From the NCBI RefSeq assembly GCF_018398315.1, contig NZ_JAHBRW010000001.1, positions 1,794,001-1,858,000 on the forward strand: DNA of 64,000 nt, given 5' to 3'. This stretch comes from Chelatococcus sp. YT9 (lineage in GTDB: Bacteria; Pseudomonadota; Alphaproteobacteria; Rhizobiales; Beijerinckiaceae). The position numbers were made by a program, and so were the translations under genes. Below, in pieces: positions 8,114 to 16,335 of the stretch. Position 1 is the stretch's first letter; each line of letters begins with the position of its first letter. A model generated the notes under the pieces. It did no database searches and was not told the DNA's origin. It was given only the letters and a program-made list of their open reading frames with translations.

Positions 8114-8913
8114 CGAACCTGCACTGGACCGAACGCGAGGGCGTCAGCCTCCATTACAAGCTGTCTGGCGTCGGCAGGAGCTTGGTCCTGATCCACGAGC
8201 TGTCCGGGACGTCGGACAGCTGGGACGAGGTCCTGAAGCGGCTCGGGGAGGGCTACCGCGTGCTGCGCGCGGACCAGCGCGGTGCGGGGCTTTCCGAAAA
8301 AACCCGGCAACCGTTCGACGTGGCCACAATGGCGGAGGACACCCTCGCTGCCATTACGGCCGCTGGGCTGGAAGCCCCCTATACGATCGCCGGCATAGCC
8401 TCGGGCGCCGCGATCGCCGTCGAATTGGCTGCAAAGCTGCGCGGTGACGTCGAGCAGCTCCTGCTGTGCTCGCCAGCGCTGAAGGCCAATCCCGACAGGC
8501 GTGATTATCTCCTCCAGCGTGGAGCGAAGGCGTGTCGGGAGGGCATGCGCTCGGTGATCGACGTTGTGTTCGAGCGCTCCTTTCCTGAAGACATGATCTC
8601 GGATCGCGCGGTCTACGAGGAATACCGGGCCCGTTTTCTCGCCATTGATCCGTTCTGCTACGAGCAGGCGAACGCCATGCTCGCCAATGTCGACGTCACT
8701 GACGCGAAGTCAAAGCTCGGCTGCCCGGTGCTGGTGCTTGCCGGCACGCGCGATCTCCTTCGCCCCGTCGATCATGTGCGCGCCGACATCGCGGGCATAG
8801 CGCGCTGCGATCTGCGTATCGTCGACAGTGGTCACATCATGATCTTGCAGGCGCCGGAAGCAGTCGCTGAAGCGCTGCGTGACCTTCACCAGTCGAGAGG
8901 CGCGAAGGTGTAA
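8110..8913 (+). CDS. Second alpha/beta-hydrolase-fold protein with Ala at the nucleophile position
   Basis: A 267-residue alpha/beta hydrolase, translationally coupled to the previous one. The elbow reads GIASG at 95-99, putting Ala97 (codon GCC) at the nucleophile position with Ser98 one place later. Asp215 (GTRDLLRP) and His242 (DSGHIMIL) are kept, and HELSGTSDSW near 29-38 matches the oxyanion-hole loop. That two adjacent paralogs both lack the nucleophile argues for selection rather than decay. They may form a heteromer or catalyse serine-independent chemistry. The last 28 bp overlap the end of the metallo-hydrolase gene on the other strand. Confidence 0.86.
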   Translation: MTNLHWTEREGVSLHYKLSGVGRSLVLIHELSGTSDSWDEVLKRLGEGYRVLRADQRGAGLSEKTRQPFDVATMAEDTLAAITAAGLEAPYTIAGIASGAAIAVELAAKLRGDVEQLLLCSPALKANPDRRDYLLQRGAKACREGMRSVIDVVFERSFPEDMISDRAVYEEYRARFLAIDPFCYEQANAMLANVDVTDAKSKLGCPVLVLAGTRDLLRPVDHVRADIAGIARCDLRIVDSGHIMILQAPEAVAEALRDLHQSRGAKV

Positions 8914-9785
8914 GTGTCACCGCTCCGCGCGATGAGACCGCGGTAAGGCCATCCAAAATGCATGGGCATGACGATGGCCCGGCTGCGTGCCGCCTGGGCT
9001 AGAAATGCTGCCCGCGTCTCCCGGGCGCGCTCGGGCCAGATGCAGTACCGCGTGTTGAGTGCGGGAAAGCGGATCTGCAGCGGGCTGTGCATGATATCCG
9101 CCGCAAAGACAGCGCTTCCGCCCGCCTTGTCCGTCAGCCATAGCGCGACTTGTCCTGGCGTATGACCGGCTGCGTCCTCGACCCTGAAGTGGTCGAGCAA
9201 CAGATCGCCCGGCTCGAAGAGGTCGACGAGCCCGGCATCGATCAGCGGGATTACGCTGTCGGCCCACGCGCCACTGTTAATGCCCGTCTCGCCCGCTCCG
9301 TAGCGTTCACGAACGTAGTCGAATTCCGCCCGTGGCATATGGTGGCGCGCACCGGGAAAAGCGGGACGCCAGACGCCCTCGCGCATAACCGTGCATCCGC
9401 CGACGTGGTCAGCATGCAGATGGGTCAGGATGACGTCCGTGACGCTGTCAGCGGTCGCGCCTGCTGCCGCCAGCCAGGCCGGGGCGAGCGTGTTCAGCAT
9501 GTTCTGGCGCTCCGCCGGGCGTGGCTTTCCGTTGCCTATACCGGGATCAATGAGCACGGTCGTCGTGCCGAACTGGACCATCCAGATCTGGATGGTAACA
9601 ACAAGCCGGTTGGTCGAGGGCTGATAGTGATGGGGAGCGAGCCAGCCGGCTTCGCCGTCGAGTGCGATCGCCGGCAGATCCGGAAAAAGGAAGGCCGGGT
9701 CATGGGTCGGCCCGGACATCTCCAGGACACGCGTGATGCGGAGGTCGCCGAATCGGTAGGACTGGCATAGCATTCCGGCCTCCAT
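8886..9785 (-). CDS. MBL-fold metallo-hydrolase (lactonase-like)
   Basis: A 299-residue metallo-beta-lactamase-fold enzyme with the dizinc motif THLHADHVGG at 121-130, further His ligands in DAAGHTPGQVALWL and a C-terminal MPMHFGWPY segment. The layout is closest to AHL-lactonase-like and related lactone or ester hydrolases. A Met at residue 5 is an alternative start. It lies immediately upstream of nothing on its own strand except the TctC gene, whose stop is 66 bp before this start, so it may be the last gene of the tctBAC transcript. It could open a lactone intermediate or substrate; that is inferred from location. Confidence 0.88.
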   Translation of the reverse strand: MEAGMLCQSYRFGDLRITRVLEMSGPTHDPAFLFPDLPAIALDGEAGWLAPHHYQPSTNRLVVTIQIWMVQFGTTTVLIDPGIGNGKPRPAERQNMLNTLAPAWLAAAGATADSVTDVILTHLHADHVGGCTVMREGVWRPAFPGARHHMPRAEFDYVRERYGAGETGINSGAWADSVIPLIDAGLVDLFEPGDLLLDHFRVEDAAGHTPGQVALWLTDKAGGSAVFAADIMHSPLQIRFPALNTRYCIWPERARETRAAFLAQAARSRAIVMPMHFGWPYRGLIARSGDTYTFAPLDW

Positions 9786-9851
9786 GGGATGGATAAAAGC
9801 AAGCAGCCAGCCCCATCGTGAGGCCGGCTGATGACAATGGGCTAGAAGAGC

Positions 9852-10835
9852 TCAGCGCGCGACGAGCTTGATGCCGGCTTTCTCGAGGATACCCCGCAAC
9901 TGTTCGGTGTACTCGGTAATGAACTTCGAGGTTTCCTCGGGAGTTGTGAAGGCCGGCTCGAAGCCATTCTCCACGACATAGTCCTTCCACTCTTGCGTCT
10001 CGGTCGCCTTCCGAATCAGGTCGCTGTAGTACGCGACCGCTTCCTTCGGCATTCCCGGAGGCGCGACGATGCCGCGGATCTGCGGCAGGTTTGGAATGTT
10101 GAAGCCCGCCTCCTGCAGCGTCGGAACATCGGGGAAGCCCGGGAGGCGCTTTTCTGCCACTGCGGCGATCACGCGCATCGCGCCACTGCGGACTTGGGCG
10201 GTCGCTTCACCGGGCTCCACGATCATCATGTTGACGTGGCCGCCAAGCAGCGCTGAAAGCCGCTCGCCGCCGGAGGGAAAGGAGATGAACTGCCAGTCAG
10301 CGCCCGTCGCGCCCATCAGCAACTGGCGCAAGACGTTCTCGCGCGCGAGAACCGATCCCCCGGACTGGCTGAGCTTGCCGGGCGCGGCCTTGGCAGCGTC
10401 GATGAAGTCCTGAAGTGTCTTGTAGGGGGAGTCTGCCTTGACCGCGATCAGGCCTGGCTCGCGGATGACCAGGGCAACGGGCGTCATGCTCGTCAACGGG
10501 TTCGTCGCCTCGGCCGAGACCAGCGGATCCGTGATCCAGATATTCGTGAACACGCCGAGCGTGTTCTCGTTACCGGCCTTGCTCGCCAGATACGCGGCCG
10601 CGGTTGTGCTGCCGCCGCCCGGTTTGTTGGCGACCTGGATACGAACAGGCGAGAGCTTGTTCTTCTCGATGACTGAGATCAGCGCTCGGGCAAAGACGTC
10701 GTTGCCTGATCCCGGGCCGGCATGGACCGCGATCTCAAGTGGGCGCTTGGGCGTAAACTGTGCCTGCACTGTCGAAGCAGAAGCAAATGTCACGGTGACG
10801 GCGAACGCCGTCGCCACCCAGGCAGAGAGTTTCAT
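9852..10835 (-). CDS. tctC: Tripartite tricarboxylate transporter substrate-binding protein (TctC/Bug family)
   Basis: A 327-residue periplasmic receptor. A signal peptide covers about residues 1-26 (cleavage after VQA). The mature protein begins FTPKRPLEIAVHAGPGSGNDVFARAL; the residues after the first beta-strand bind a carboxylate in Bug proteins. It is the third gene of tctB-tctA-tctC, the usual set for citrate or other di-/tricarboxylate uptake driven by an ion gradient. Bug paralogs are abundant and vary widely in ligand, so the cargo cannot be named. A good AGGAGGAA-type ribosome site lies just upstream. Confidence 0.93.
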   Translation of the reverse strand: MKLSAWVATAFAVTVTFASASTVQAQFTPKRPLEIAVHAGPGSGNDVFARALISVIEKNKLSPVRIQVANKPGGGSTTAAAYLASKAGNENTLGVFTNIWITDPLVSAEATNPLTSMTPVALVIREPGLIAVKADSPYKTLQDFIDAAKAAPGKLSQSGGSVLARENVLRQLLMGATGADWQFISFPSGGERLSALLGGHVNMMIVEPGEATAQVRSGAMRVIAAVAEKRLPGFPDVPTLQEAGFNIPNLPQIRGIVAPPGMPKEAVAYYSDLIRKATETQEWKDYVVENGFEPAFTTPEETSKFITEYTEQLRGILEKAGIKLVAR

Positions 10836-10867
10836 GCGTTCCTCCTATGGATGCTTGTTGATATCGT

Positions 10868-12379
10868 TCAGGCGCCTTCACTGATCGCGCGGACACGGGC
10901 GCGATTGAACCAGCTGACCAGCGGCAAGAGCAGGATGACGAAAGCCGCTATCAGCAGGATCAGCGAGATCGGACGCTGGAAGAAGGTTGTAAGATCGCCC
11001 TGCGACATCATCAGCGACTGGCGGAGGGCACGCTCCATGGCATCACCGAGCACAAAGCCGAGAATGAGCGGCGCGCTTGGAAATCCAGTCTTCGCCATAA
11101 GGAAGCCGAGTAGACCGAATGCCGCGAGCAACTCGACGTCGAAAATGCGCTCCGAAACACTATAGGCTCCGATGATCGACAAACCGAAGATCACGGGAAA
11201 CAGGATCCAGGTCGGAACGCGCAGCAACTGGGCGAAGAGCGGCACGAGTGGCAGGTTGAGCAGAAGCAGGACCACATTGCCGACGTACATGGAGGCCACG
11301 AGCCCCCAGAATATATCCGGCGACTCGGTGATCATCAGCGGACCGGGACGGATGCCCCAGAGAACGAGCGCGGACAATAGGATGGCCGTGGTGCCGCCAC
11401 CTGGAATGCCGAGCGTCAGCAATGGCACAAGCGCGCCGCCAGTGTCCGCGTTATTCGCGCCTTCCGGTGCCGCCAGCCCTTCCGGCGCCCCCTTGCCGAA
11501 CAACTCTTTGCGCTTCGAGACGGCCTTCTCGATGCCGTAGGCGATAAATGAGGCAATGGCTGATCCGGCGCCCGGCAGCACGCCGATGATGAAGCCCGTA
11601 AACGAGCCGTTGACGAATGCGAAACGCGAGGCCTTCAGTTCCTCACGGCTCGGCAGGAGATTGCGGAAGCCCTTCGGCACCGGGATCAGCGTGCCTTCCT
11701 GTCGATGCTGGATCGTGGTCAGGATTTCCGCGATAGCAAAGACACCGATCGCGATCACGACAAAGTCGAGCCCGCCGAGGAGCTCACTGCGGCCAAAGGT
11801 GAAGCGCGATTGCGCGGAGAAAAGGTCGATACCGACAGTAGATAGCCATAGACCGACCAGAAGCGCCAGCAATCCCTTGAGGAGCGAGGCTCCTGAAAGC
11901 AGGACGACGAGCGAGAGGCCGAATGCCATCAACGCGAAATATTCCGGCGCCGAGAATGACAGGGCGAAGCGGGCGACCGCCGGGGCGACGAGCGTCAGCA
12001 GCACAATACCGACCGTGCCCGCGATGAAGGACGCGATCGCGGCGATGCCGAGCGCCGCGCCGGCGCGGCCGTTGCGCGCCATTTGGTAGCCATCGATGCA
12101 GGACACGACAGAGCTCGACTCGCCCGGCATGTTGAGCAGGATCGATGTGGTTGAGCCCCCGTATTTGGCGCCATAATAGATGCCTGTCAGCATGATGATG
12201 CCGCCGGCAGGATCCATGTTCAGTGTCAGAGGCATCAGGATTGCGATCGTCGCAGCCGGCCCGAGCCCGGGCAGAATTCCGACGACGGTTCCGAGAAAGC
12301 AGCCGACGAAACACCAGAGGAGGTTCTGCGGCACTAGAGCGATGCCGAAGCCATGGGCGAGCCCGTTGATAATGTCCAT
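10868..12379 (-). CDS. tctA: Tripartite tricarboxylate transporter large permease subunit (TctA)
   Basis: A 503-residue inner-membrane protein with about 11-12 helices. It opens with the conserved segment around LWCFVGCFLGTVVGILPGLGPA, and the family's second glycine-proline loop appears in the region GVLPGAGSAIASFIAYG. Length is normal for TctA. The gene follows tctB by 3 bp and precedes tctC by 32 bp, so the three are one operon read leftward. Together they import a carboxylate that the surrounding enzymes presumably consume. Confidence 0.94.
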   Translation of the reverse strand: MDIINGLAHGFGIALVPQNLLWCFVGCFLGTVVGILPGLGPAATIAILMPLTLNMDPAGGIIMLTGIYYGAKYGGSTTSILLNMPGESSSVVSCIDGYQMARNGRAGAALGIAAIASFIAGTVGIVLLTLVAPAVARFALSFSAPEYFALMAFGLSLVVLLSGASLLKGLLALLVGLWLSTVGIDLFSAQSRFTFGRSELLGGLDFVVIAIGVFAIAEILTTIQHRQEGTLIPVPKGFRNLLPSREELKASRFAFVNGSFTGFIIGVLPGAGSAIASFIAYGIEKAVSKRKELFGKGAPEGLAAPEGANNADTGGALVPLLTLGIPGGGTTAILLSALVLWGIRPGPLMITESPDIFWGLVASMYVGNVVLLLLNLPLVPLFAQLLRVPTWILFPVIFGLSIIGAYSVSERIFDVELLAAFGLLGFLMAKTGFPSAPLILGFVLGDAMERALRQSLMMSQGDLTTFFQRPISLILLIAAFVILLLPLVSWFNRARVRAISEGA

Positions 12380-12382
12380 GGT

Positions 12383-12856
12383 TCAGATACCCAGCGCGCC
12401 GATAGGCAGATCGAGCTGCAACAACATGACGAATATGATCTTGAAGGCCGCAGTGATCGCCACAGAAGCCACGATGGCTCGGATGAGGGGCTGGCGGAAC
12501 ACGACCCGAATCAGGCAAAGACAAAGCAGCGCGAGAGCGACCACGAATCCGAGATAGGGCATCAGTGCGGTTGCGATAACGAAGGCCAGCCAGGTGACGA
12601 GGGCGCGGCCAACTCCACGCCAGTCGATTGGCTCATGGGCCGCACCTATGCCCTTGAAGAGCGCGCATCCAATCAGCCCCAGTGACAACACCACGATACA
12701 GATGCCGTACCAGAGGGGAAAAAACCCCGGTCCGGGCCCGTTCGTGGTCATATAGTCCCAGGTGGAAGCCTTCGAGATGATATAGGTGCCCAGGCCGGCC
12801 AGGAGAGCGCCAGAGACGATATCCCCGTCGCGGATGACGTTGCCCAGTCGTGACAT
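12383..12856 (-). CDS. tctB: Tripartite tricarboxylate transporter small permease subunit (TctB)
   Basis: A 157-residue membrane protein with four predicted helices, the usual size of TctB. It contains the family feature GPGPGFFPLWYGI after the first helix. It is the first gene of the tctBAC operon, and its upstream 220 bp, shared with the divergent GntR gene, carries several palindromes that may be operators. Confidence 0.9.
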   Translation of the reverse strand: MSRLGNVIRDGDIVSGALLAGLGTYIISKASTWDYMTTNGPGPGFFPLWYGICIVVLSLGLIGCALFKGIGAAHEPIDWRGVGRALVTWLAFVIATALMPYLGFVVALALLCLCLIRVVFRQPLIRAIVASVAITAAFKIIFVMLLQLDLPIGALGI

Positions 12857-12870
12857 GAAGGACGCCCCCC

Positions 12871-12910
12871 TGCATTATGCACTTTATGGCAGCAATTTAT
12901 GCATCGTGCA
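12871..12910. promoter_or_regulatory. Paired palindromes before tctB (candidate operators)
   Basis: TGCATTATGCA at 12871-12881 is a perfect palindrome with 5-bp arms, and TGCATCGTGCA at 12900-12910 is a near copy. Their centres are 29 bp apart, close to three helical turns, so two dimers could bind one face of the DNA just upstream of tctB. The divergent GntR protein is the obvious candidate. Confidence 0.4.
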
Positions 12911-12934
12911 GTATTGCGTCAACATAAATCGAAT

Positions 12935-12948
12935 TCTTGTATGCAAGA
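12935..12948. promoter_or_regulatory. Candidate GntR/FCD operator TCTTG-N4-CAAGA
   Basis: TCTTGTATGCAAGA has perfect 5-bp inverted arms around TATG. The inner ten bases, TTGTATGCAA, match at nine positions the complement of the site at 5569-5578. It lies 129-142 bp before the GntR gene at 13077 and 79-92 bp before tctB. Confidence 0.4.
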
Positions 12949-13076
12949 TGACCTGTTTCGTATTGAATCCCGCGGGCGGCGAGGTTAAATCGCCGGGCGC
13001 CGCGTTTGGGTGCTGTCAACATTCGCGGACAGGTTTATGCGTCTTACGAGTTGGTGGCGGGACGGAGCGACGGTGA

Positions 13077-13757
13077 ATGGATGTAGCGCCGAATTCGCGG
13101 AACAAGCTGCGTAACAAGATCGAGGAGGATATCGTCAATGGCGTGTTCCTCCCGGGGCAGCGCATGGATGAGGTATCGGTCGCCGAGCGGTTCGGTGTCT
13201 CGCGAACTCCGGTACGCGAGGCGCTGATGCAACTGGCTTCAATCGGCCTGATCGAAATCCGCCCGCGGCGGGGCGCCATCGTCGCACAGATAGGGCCGGA
13301 ACGTCTCGTGCAGATGTTCGAGGTGATGGCCGAATACGAAAGCATGGCCGGACGTCTGGCGGCGCGGAGATACACGGATTCCGACCGGGAGGCGATTTCA
13401 ATTCGCCACGCGGCCTGTGCCGATGCCGTGGCGCGCGATGACGCGGTGACCTATTACGAGGAGAACGAGGCTTTCCACTTCGCCATCTATGCAGCGAGCC
13501 ACAATGATTTCCTGATTGAACAGGCTACCGCGCTGCACAGGCGCTTGAAGCCTTACCGCCGCCGCCGCCAGCGCTTCCGCAAACGCATGCACGTTTCTTT
13601 CGCCGAGCACGAGCAGATCGTCGACGCCATTTTTGCGATGGACGGCGAGCGGGCATCCAGCCTATTGCGCTCTCACATCATTATGCAGGGCGAGCAGTTC
13701 AACGACTTCATCGCCTCGCTGCAGCTCGACGACATGGGCGAGCAGCCCGGCCGTTAG
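13077..13757 (+). CDS. GntR family transcriptional regulator, FCD subfamily (second in island)
   Basis: A 226-residue regulator with a winged helix-turn-helix at about residues 8-72 (FGVSRTPVREALMQLASIGLI) and an FCD domain at about 78-215. Conserved His residues in the C-terminal domain (EAFHFAIY, SHNDFL, EHEQI) match the metal site of FCD proteins. It is divergent from tctBAC and overlaps the 3' end of the lyase gene on the other strand by 4 bp. It most likely controls the transporter and perhaps the lyase; the effector would be an imported acid. Confidence 0.9.
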   Translation: MDVAPNSRNKLRNKIEEDIVNGVFLPGQRMDEVSVAERFGVSRTPVREALMQLASIGLIEIRPRRGAIVAQIGPERLVQMFEVMAEYESMAGRLAARRYTDSDREAISIRHAACADAVARDDAVTYYEENEAFHFAIYAASHNDFLIEQATALHRRLKPYRRRRQRFRKRMHVSFAEHEQIVDAIFAMDGERASSLLRSHIIMQGEQFNDFIASLQLDDMGEQPGR

Positions 13758-14662
13758 CTAGCTCTTGGCCGGCCCCGCCGCGCCAGAACTTCCGCCGCGC
13801 GATCGTCGTAGGATTTTTCTCTGGCCTGGAATTCCCCCAGCCTGACCAGCTCGTAGTACTCAGACAAGGGCATGAGCTGGTCTGCAAGGTCAACCGTGCT
13901 GCCGGTCGCCGCCAATCTGGCGATCGCGCTGCGCACGCCTTGTGCAGCCGCAAACAAGCTGATCGAGGGCAGCGTTACAGCCGCGACGCCGATCTCTCGC
14001 ATGCCTTCCAGCCCTGTTGGATGGTTGCCGGCCGCCTGCGACAGCGTCGCGAAGTGGGGTCCGGGGATTTCCGCCATCGAACGGGTGATCTGCTCGCGCG
14101 TATCGGCGCCCTGCGGTTTGGCCATGTCAACGCCGGCCTCGATGAACATTTGGCAGCGCTCAATCGCGTCGTCGAGCCCGGTTAGGCTCAGGCAATCAGT
14201 CCGCGTGCCGATGAAAAAGTGCTCGTCGGTCCGGGCATCGAGCGCGGCCGCAATGCGCGATAACATGACCTCGACAGGCACGACCTGCTTTCCCGGCAGA
14301 TAGCCACAACGGTTTGGAAAGACCTGGTCGCTGAAAAACAGACCGGCCGCACCTGTCGCCTCAAGCGCGCGGACCGCCTTCGCGACATTATGCACACCGC
14401 CGAAGCCTGTGTCCGCGTCGACATAGACCGGTATCTCGACAGCGCCGACGATACGCGCATAGTGATCAACCATGTCACGCATGTTCGACTGGCCGCCATC
14501 CGGCTCTCCCATCATCGAACCGATCGCGGCATAGCCCCCTGCGACAAGCGCGTGGAATCCCTCGGCCTCGATGATCCGTGCCGAGAGTCCATCATAGGCT
14601 CCGGGCATGACGAGCAAATCCGCGTCATCCACGAGTTCCCGGAATTTTGCGCGTCGGCTCAT
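13754..14662 (-). CDS. Isocitrate lyase/PEP mutase superfamily carbon-carbon lyase
   Basis: A 302-residue TIM-barrel enzyme of the ICL/PEP-mutase family, which cleaves 2-hydroxy acids such as methylisocitrate or 2,3-dimethylmalate, or decarboxylates oxaloacetate. The Mg-binding segment VDADTGFGG is at 81-89. The gating loop reads FPNRCGYLPGK at 115-125, keeping the catalytic Cys119 found in lyases (KRCGH in methylisocitrate lyase) but with Asn and Tyr where Lys/Arg and His are usual. An AGGAGCC ribosome site precedes the ATG. The gene is divergent from the RraA gene. With the LeuCD-like hydratase it could make pyruvate plus a second acid from a branched malate. Confidence 0.88.
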   Translation of the reverse strand: MSRRAKFRELVDDADLLVMPGAYDGLSARIIEAEGFHALVAGGYAAIGSMMGEPDGGQSNMRDMVDHYARIVGAVEIPVYVDADTGFGGVHNVAKAVRALEATGAAGLFFSDQVFPNRCGYLPGKQVVPVEVMLSRIAAALDARTDEHFFIGTRTDCLSLTGLDDAIERCQMFIEAGVDMAKPQGADTREQITRSMAEIPGPHFATLSQAAGNHPTGLEGMREIGVAAVTLPSISLFAAAQGVRSAIARLAATGSTVDLADQLMPLSEYYELVRLGEFQAREKSYDDRAAEVLARRGRPRAS

Positions 14663-14745
14663 ATGGAAGGCTCCTGCAGCCTCTGCTTCTATCTAGAACC
14701 GATATTTAGCGCGCAGCGGTACCAATGTACACAGAGATGCAATTT

Positions 14746-14755
14746 TTGTGGACAA
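14746..14755. promoter_or_regulatory. Candidate operator between lyase and RraA genes
   Basis: TTGTGGACAA has inverted TTGT/ACAA arms and loosely resembles the TTGTATGCAA site near tctB. A perfect TGTACA lies 20 bp to the left. This 290-bp divergent gap (14663-14952) otherwise shows no gene. Confidence 0.25.
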
Positions 14756-14952
14756 TCTGCGCCATTCCGTGGGCAAGAATCCGAGGGCGTCCCGCGATAC
14801 GACCGCGACCGCGAGCCATTCATCGGACATCAGACAAATATTCGATAAGATCACGGTGCGACTGTGGCCTTGTACGGTCTTCTCGCCCATTATCCGCAAC
14901 GGGAGTGACGCCTCACAGGCACTCAATCAGATCACGCAAGCCGGAGAAGCCG

Positions 14953-15666
14953 ATGCTGTCTGCAGAAACCCGCCAGAAGCTGAAATCCGTGAGCACTGCG
15001 ACGCTGAGCACGGCGCTGTTCAAGCGGGGATTGCGCAACCAGTTCATCCAGGATGTCAGCCCTTTGCATTTCAAAGGCGACAATATGGTGGGCGAGGCGT
15101 TCACGCTCCGCTACATCCCGGCCCGTGAAGATCTGAACACGATCGATGTCTTTCGTGATCGCGCCCACCCGCAGCGCAAGGCCGTTGAAGAATGCCCGCC
15201 GGGCGCCGTGATGGTCTTCGATAGCCGCAAGGACGCGCGTGCCGCATCGGCTGGTGCCATTCTGGTGTCCCGGCTCATGATGCGGGGGGCGGCCGGCGTC
15301 GTGACTGACGGGGGCTTCCGCGACAGTCCTGATATCGCCGCGCTTGCTATCCCAGCGTATCACCATCGCCCTTCAGCACCGACCAACCTGACCCATCATC
15401 AGGCGCTTGATATCAACGTGCCGATCGGCTGTGGCGATGTCGCTGTGTTTCCCGGTGATGTCGTCGTGGGCGACGGCGAGGGCGTGATCGTCATCCCAGC
15501 CCATCTCGCTGATGAGATCGCGCGTGAAGCGGTGGAGATGACGGCGTTTGAAGACTTCGTCCAGCAGGAGGTCCTCAAGGGCCGTTCGATTCTCGGTCTT
15601 TATCCACCCACAGATCCCCAGACGCAGACAGACTACACGGCGTGGCGTCAAGCCAACGGTCGTTAG
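14953..15666 (+). CDS. RraA family protein (HMG/CHA aldolase or oxaloacetate decarboxylase-like)
   Basis: A 237-residue protein. The family active-site segment GVVTDGGFRDSPD is at about 115-127 with Arg123 and Asp124, followed by PIGCGDVAVFPGDVVVGDGEGV near 157-178. Members include 4-hydroxy-4-methyl-2-oxoglutarate aldolases, oxaloacetate decarboxylases and non-catalytic RNase E inhibitors. The metal-binding residues support an enzyme here. The start at 14953 has GGAGAAG just upstream; the open frame extends further left but without support. Being divergent from the ICL-type lyase and near tctBAC, it probably acts at the pyruvate-forming end of the pathway. Confidence 0.87.
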   Translation: MLSAETRQKLKSVSTATLSTALFKRGLRNQFIQDVSPLHFKGDNMVGEAFTLRYIPAREDLNTIDVFRDRAHPQRKAVEECPPGAVMVFDSRKDARAASAGAILVSRLMMRGAAGVVTDGGFRDSPDIAALAIPAYHHRPSAPTNLTHHQALDINVPIGCGDVAVFPGDVVVGDGEGVIVIPAHLADEIAREAVEMTAFEDFVQQEVLKGRSILGLYPPTDPQTQTDYTAWRQANGR

Positions 15667-15828
15667 CGCCCTGGGTGCGGGTTCTGGCCCGATGGGAATA
15701 AACTATCGAACAGACTGTCTTCGGAACTGGCGCCTTTCCCACGTTTGTGTTCACTCCAGCTGAACAGAATCGGTGTTTTATGGTCGAAAGGCCGCCGCCC
15801 GATTCCTGGTTTGCGTGGGATGAGCTGT

Positions 15829-16332
15829 ATGACGAAAGCCTCGCTTTACAATCCGGTATCCCTGCTCGCGCTCGTACGCGAGCTGGTCGAGCGCGTGAGC
15901 AGCGGTGATGCAAAAGCCAACGCCAACGCTGCCGATGGGGATGATGGGCGGCTCGCCCTGGCAACATTGCTGGTGCATGTCGCCCGGATCGATGGGGTCA
16001 TAGTGCCTGCAGAATGGACACGCCTCGAAGCGGTGCTCAGGGAGGAGTTCGCCCTCACGGCAACCGATGCTGAGGCGCTGGTCGTCCAGGGCGATCTGGC
16101 GGACCGGGGCAGCGCGGATGTCGAGACATTGATCGCGCCCTTGCGGCGCCGCCTTGATATTGCCGCAAGAACGCGGCTTCTCCATTTGGCTTGGGATTTA
16201 GCGCAGGCGGATGGTGAAGTGCGCGAGCTCGAGGGCGATCTCATCTGGCAGCTGGCGCGTTTGCTTGGTCTCGATGAGGCCGTCGTCGCCGATCTACGCC
16301 ACCATCCTGTTGATTCACGTGGGGATCACTGA
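15829..16332 (+). CDS. TerB-like protein (tellurite resistance/stress family)
   Basis: A 167-residue soluble helical protein of the TerB-like family. Two related segments, ALATLLVHVARIDGVIVPAEW and LLHLAWDLAQADGEVRELEG, show the acidic pattern after the first helices that is typical of TerB. Its molecular role is unclear even in the family. The ATG at 15829 is preferred because GGGA lies 8 bp upstream; an ATG at 15820 is in frame. It ends 3 bp before the glutamine amidotransferase gene, so the two are probably cotranscribed. There is no other ter gene nearby. Confidence 0.85.
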   Translation: MTKASLYNPVSLLALVRELVERVSSGDAKANANAADGDDGRLALATLLVHVARIDGVIVPAEWTRLEAVLREEFALTATDAEALVVQGDLADRGSADVETLIAPLRRRLDIAARTRLLHLAWDLAQADGEVRELEGDLIWQLARLLGLDEAVVADLRHHPVDSRGDH

Positions 16333-16335
16333 ACT

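Noticed and set aside
15829-16332. Tellurite-resistance operon
   Set aside because: Only a TerB-like domain is present, with no terZACDE genes.
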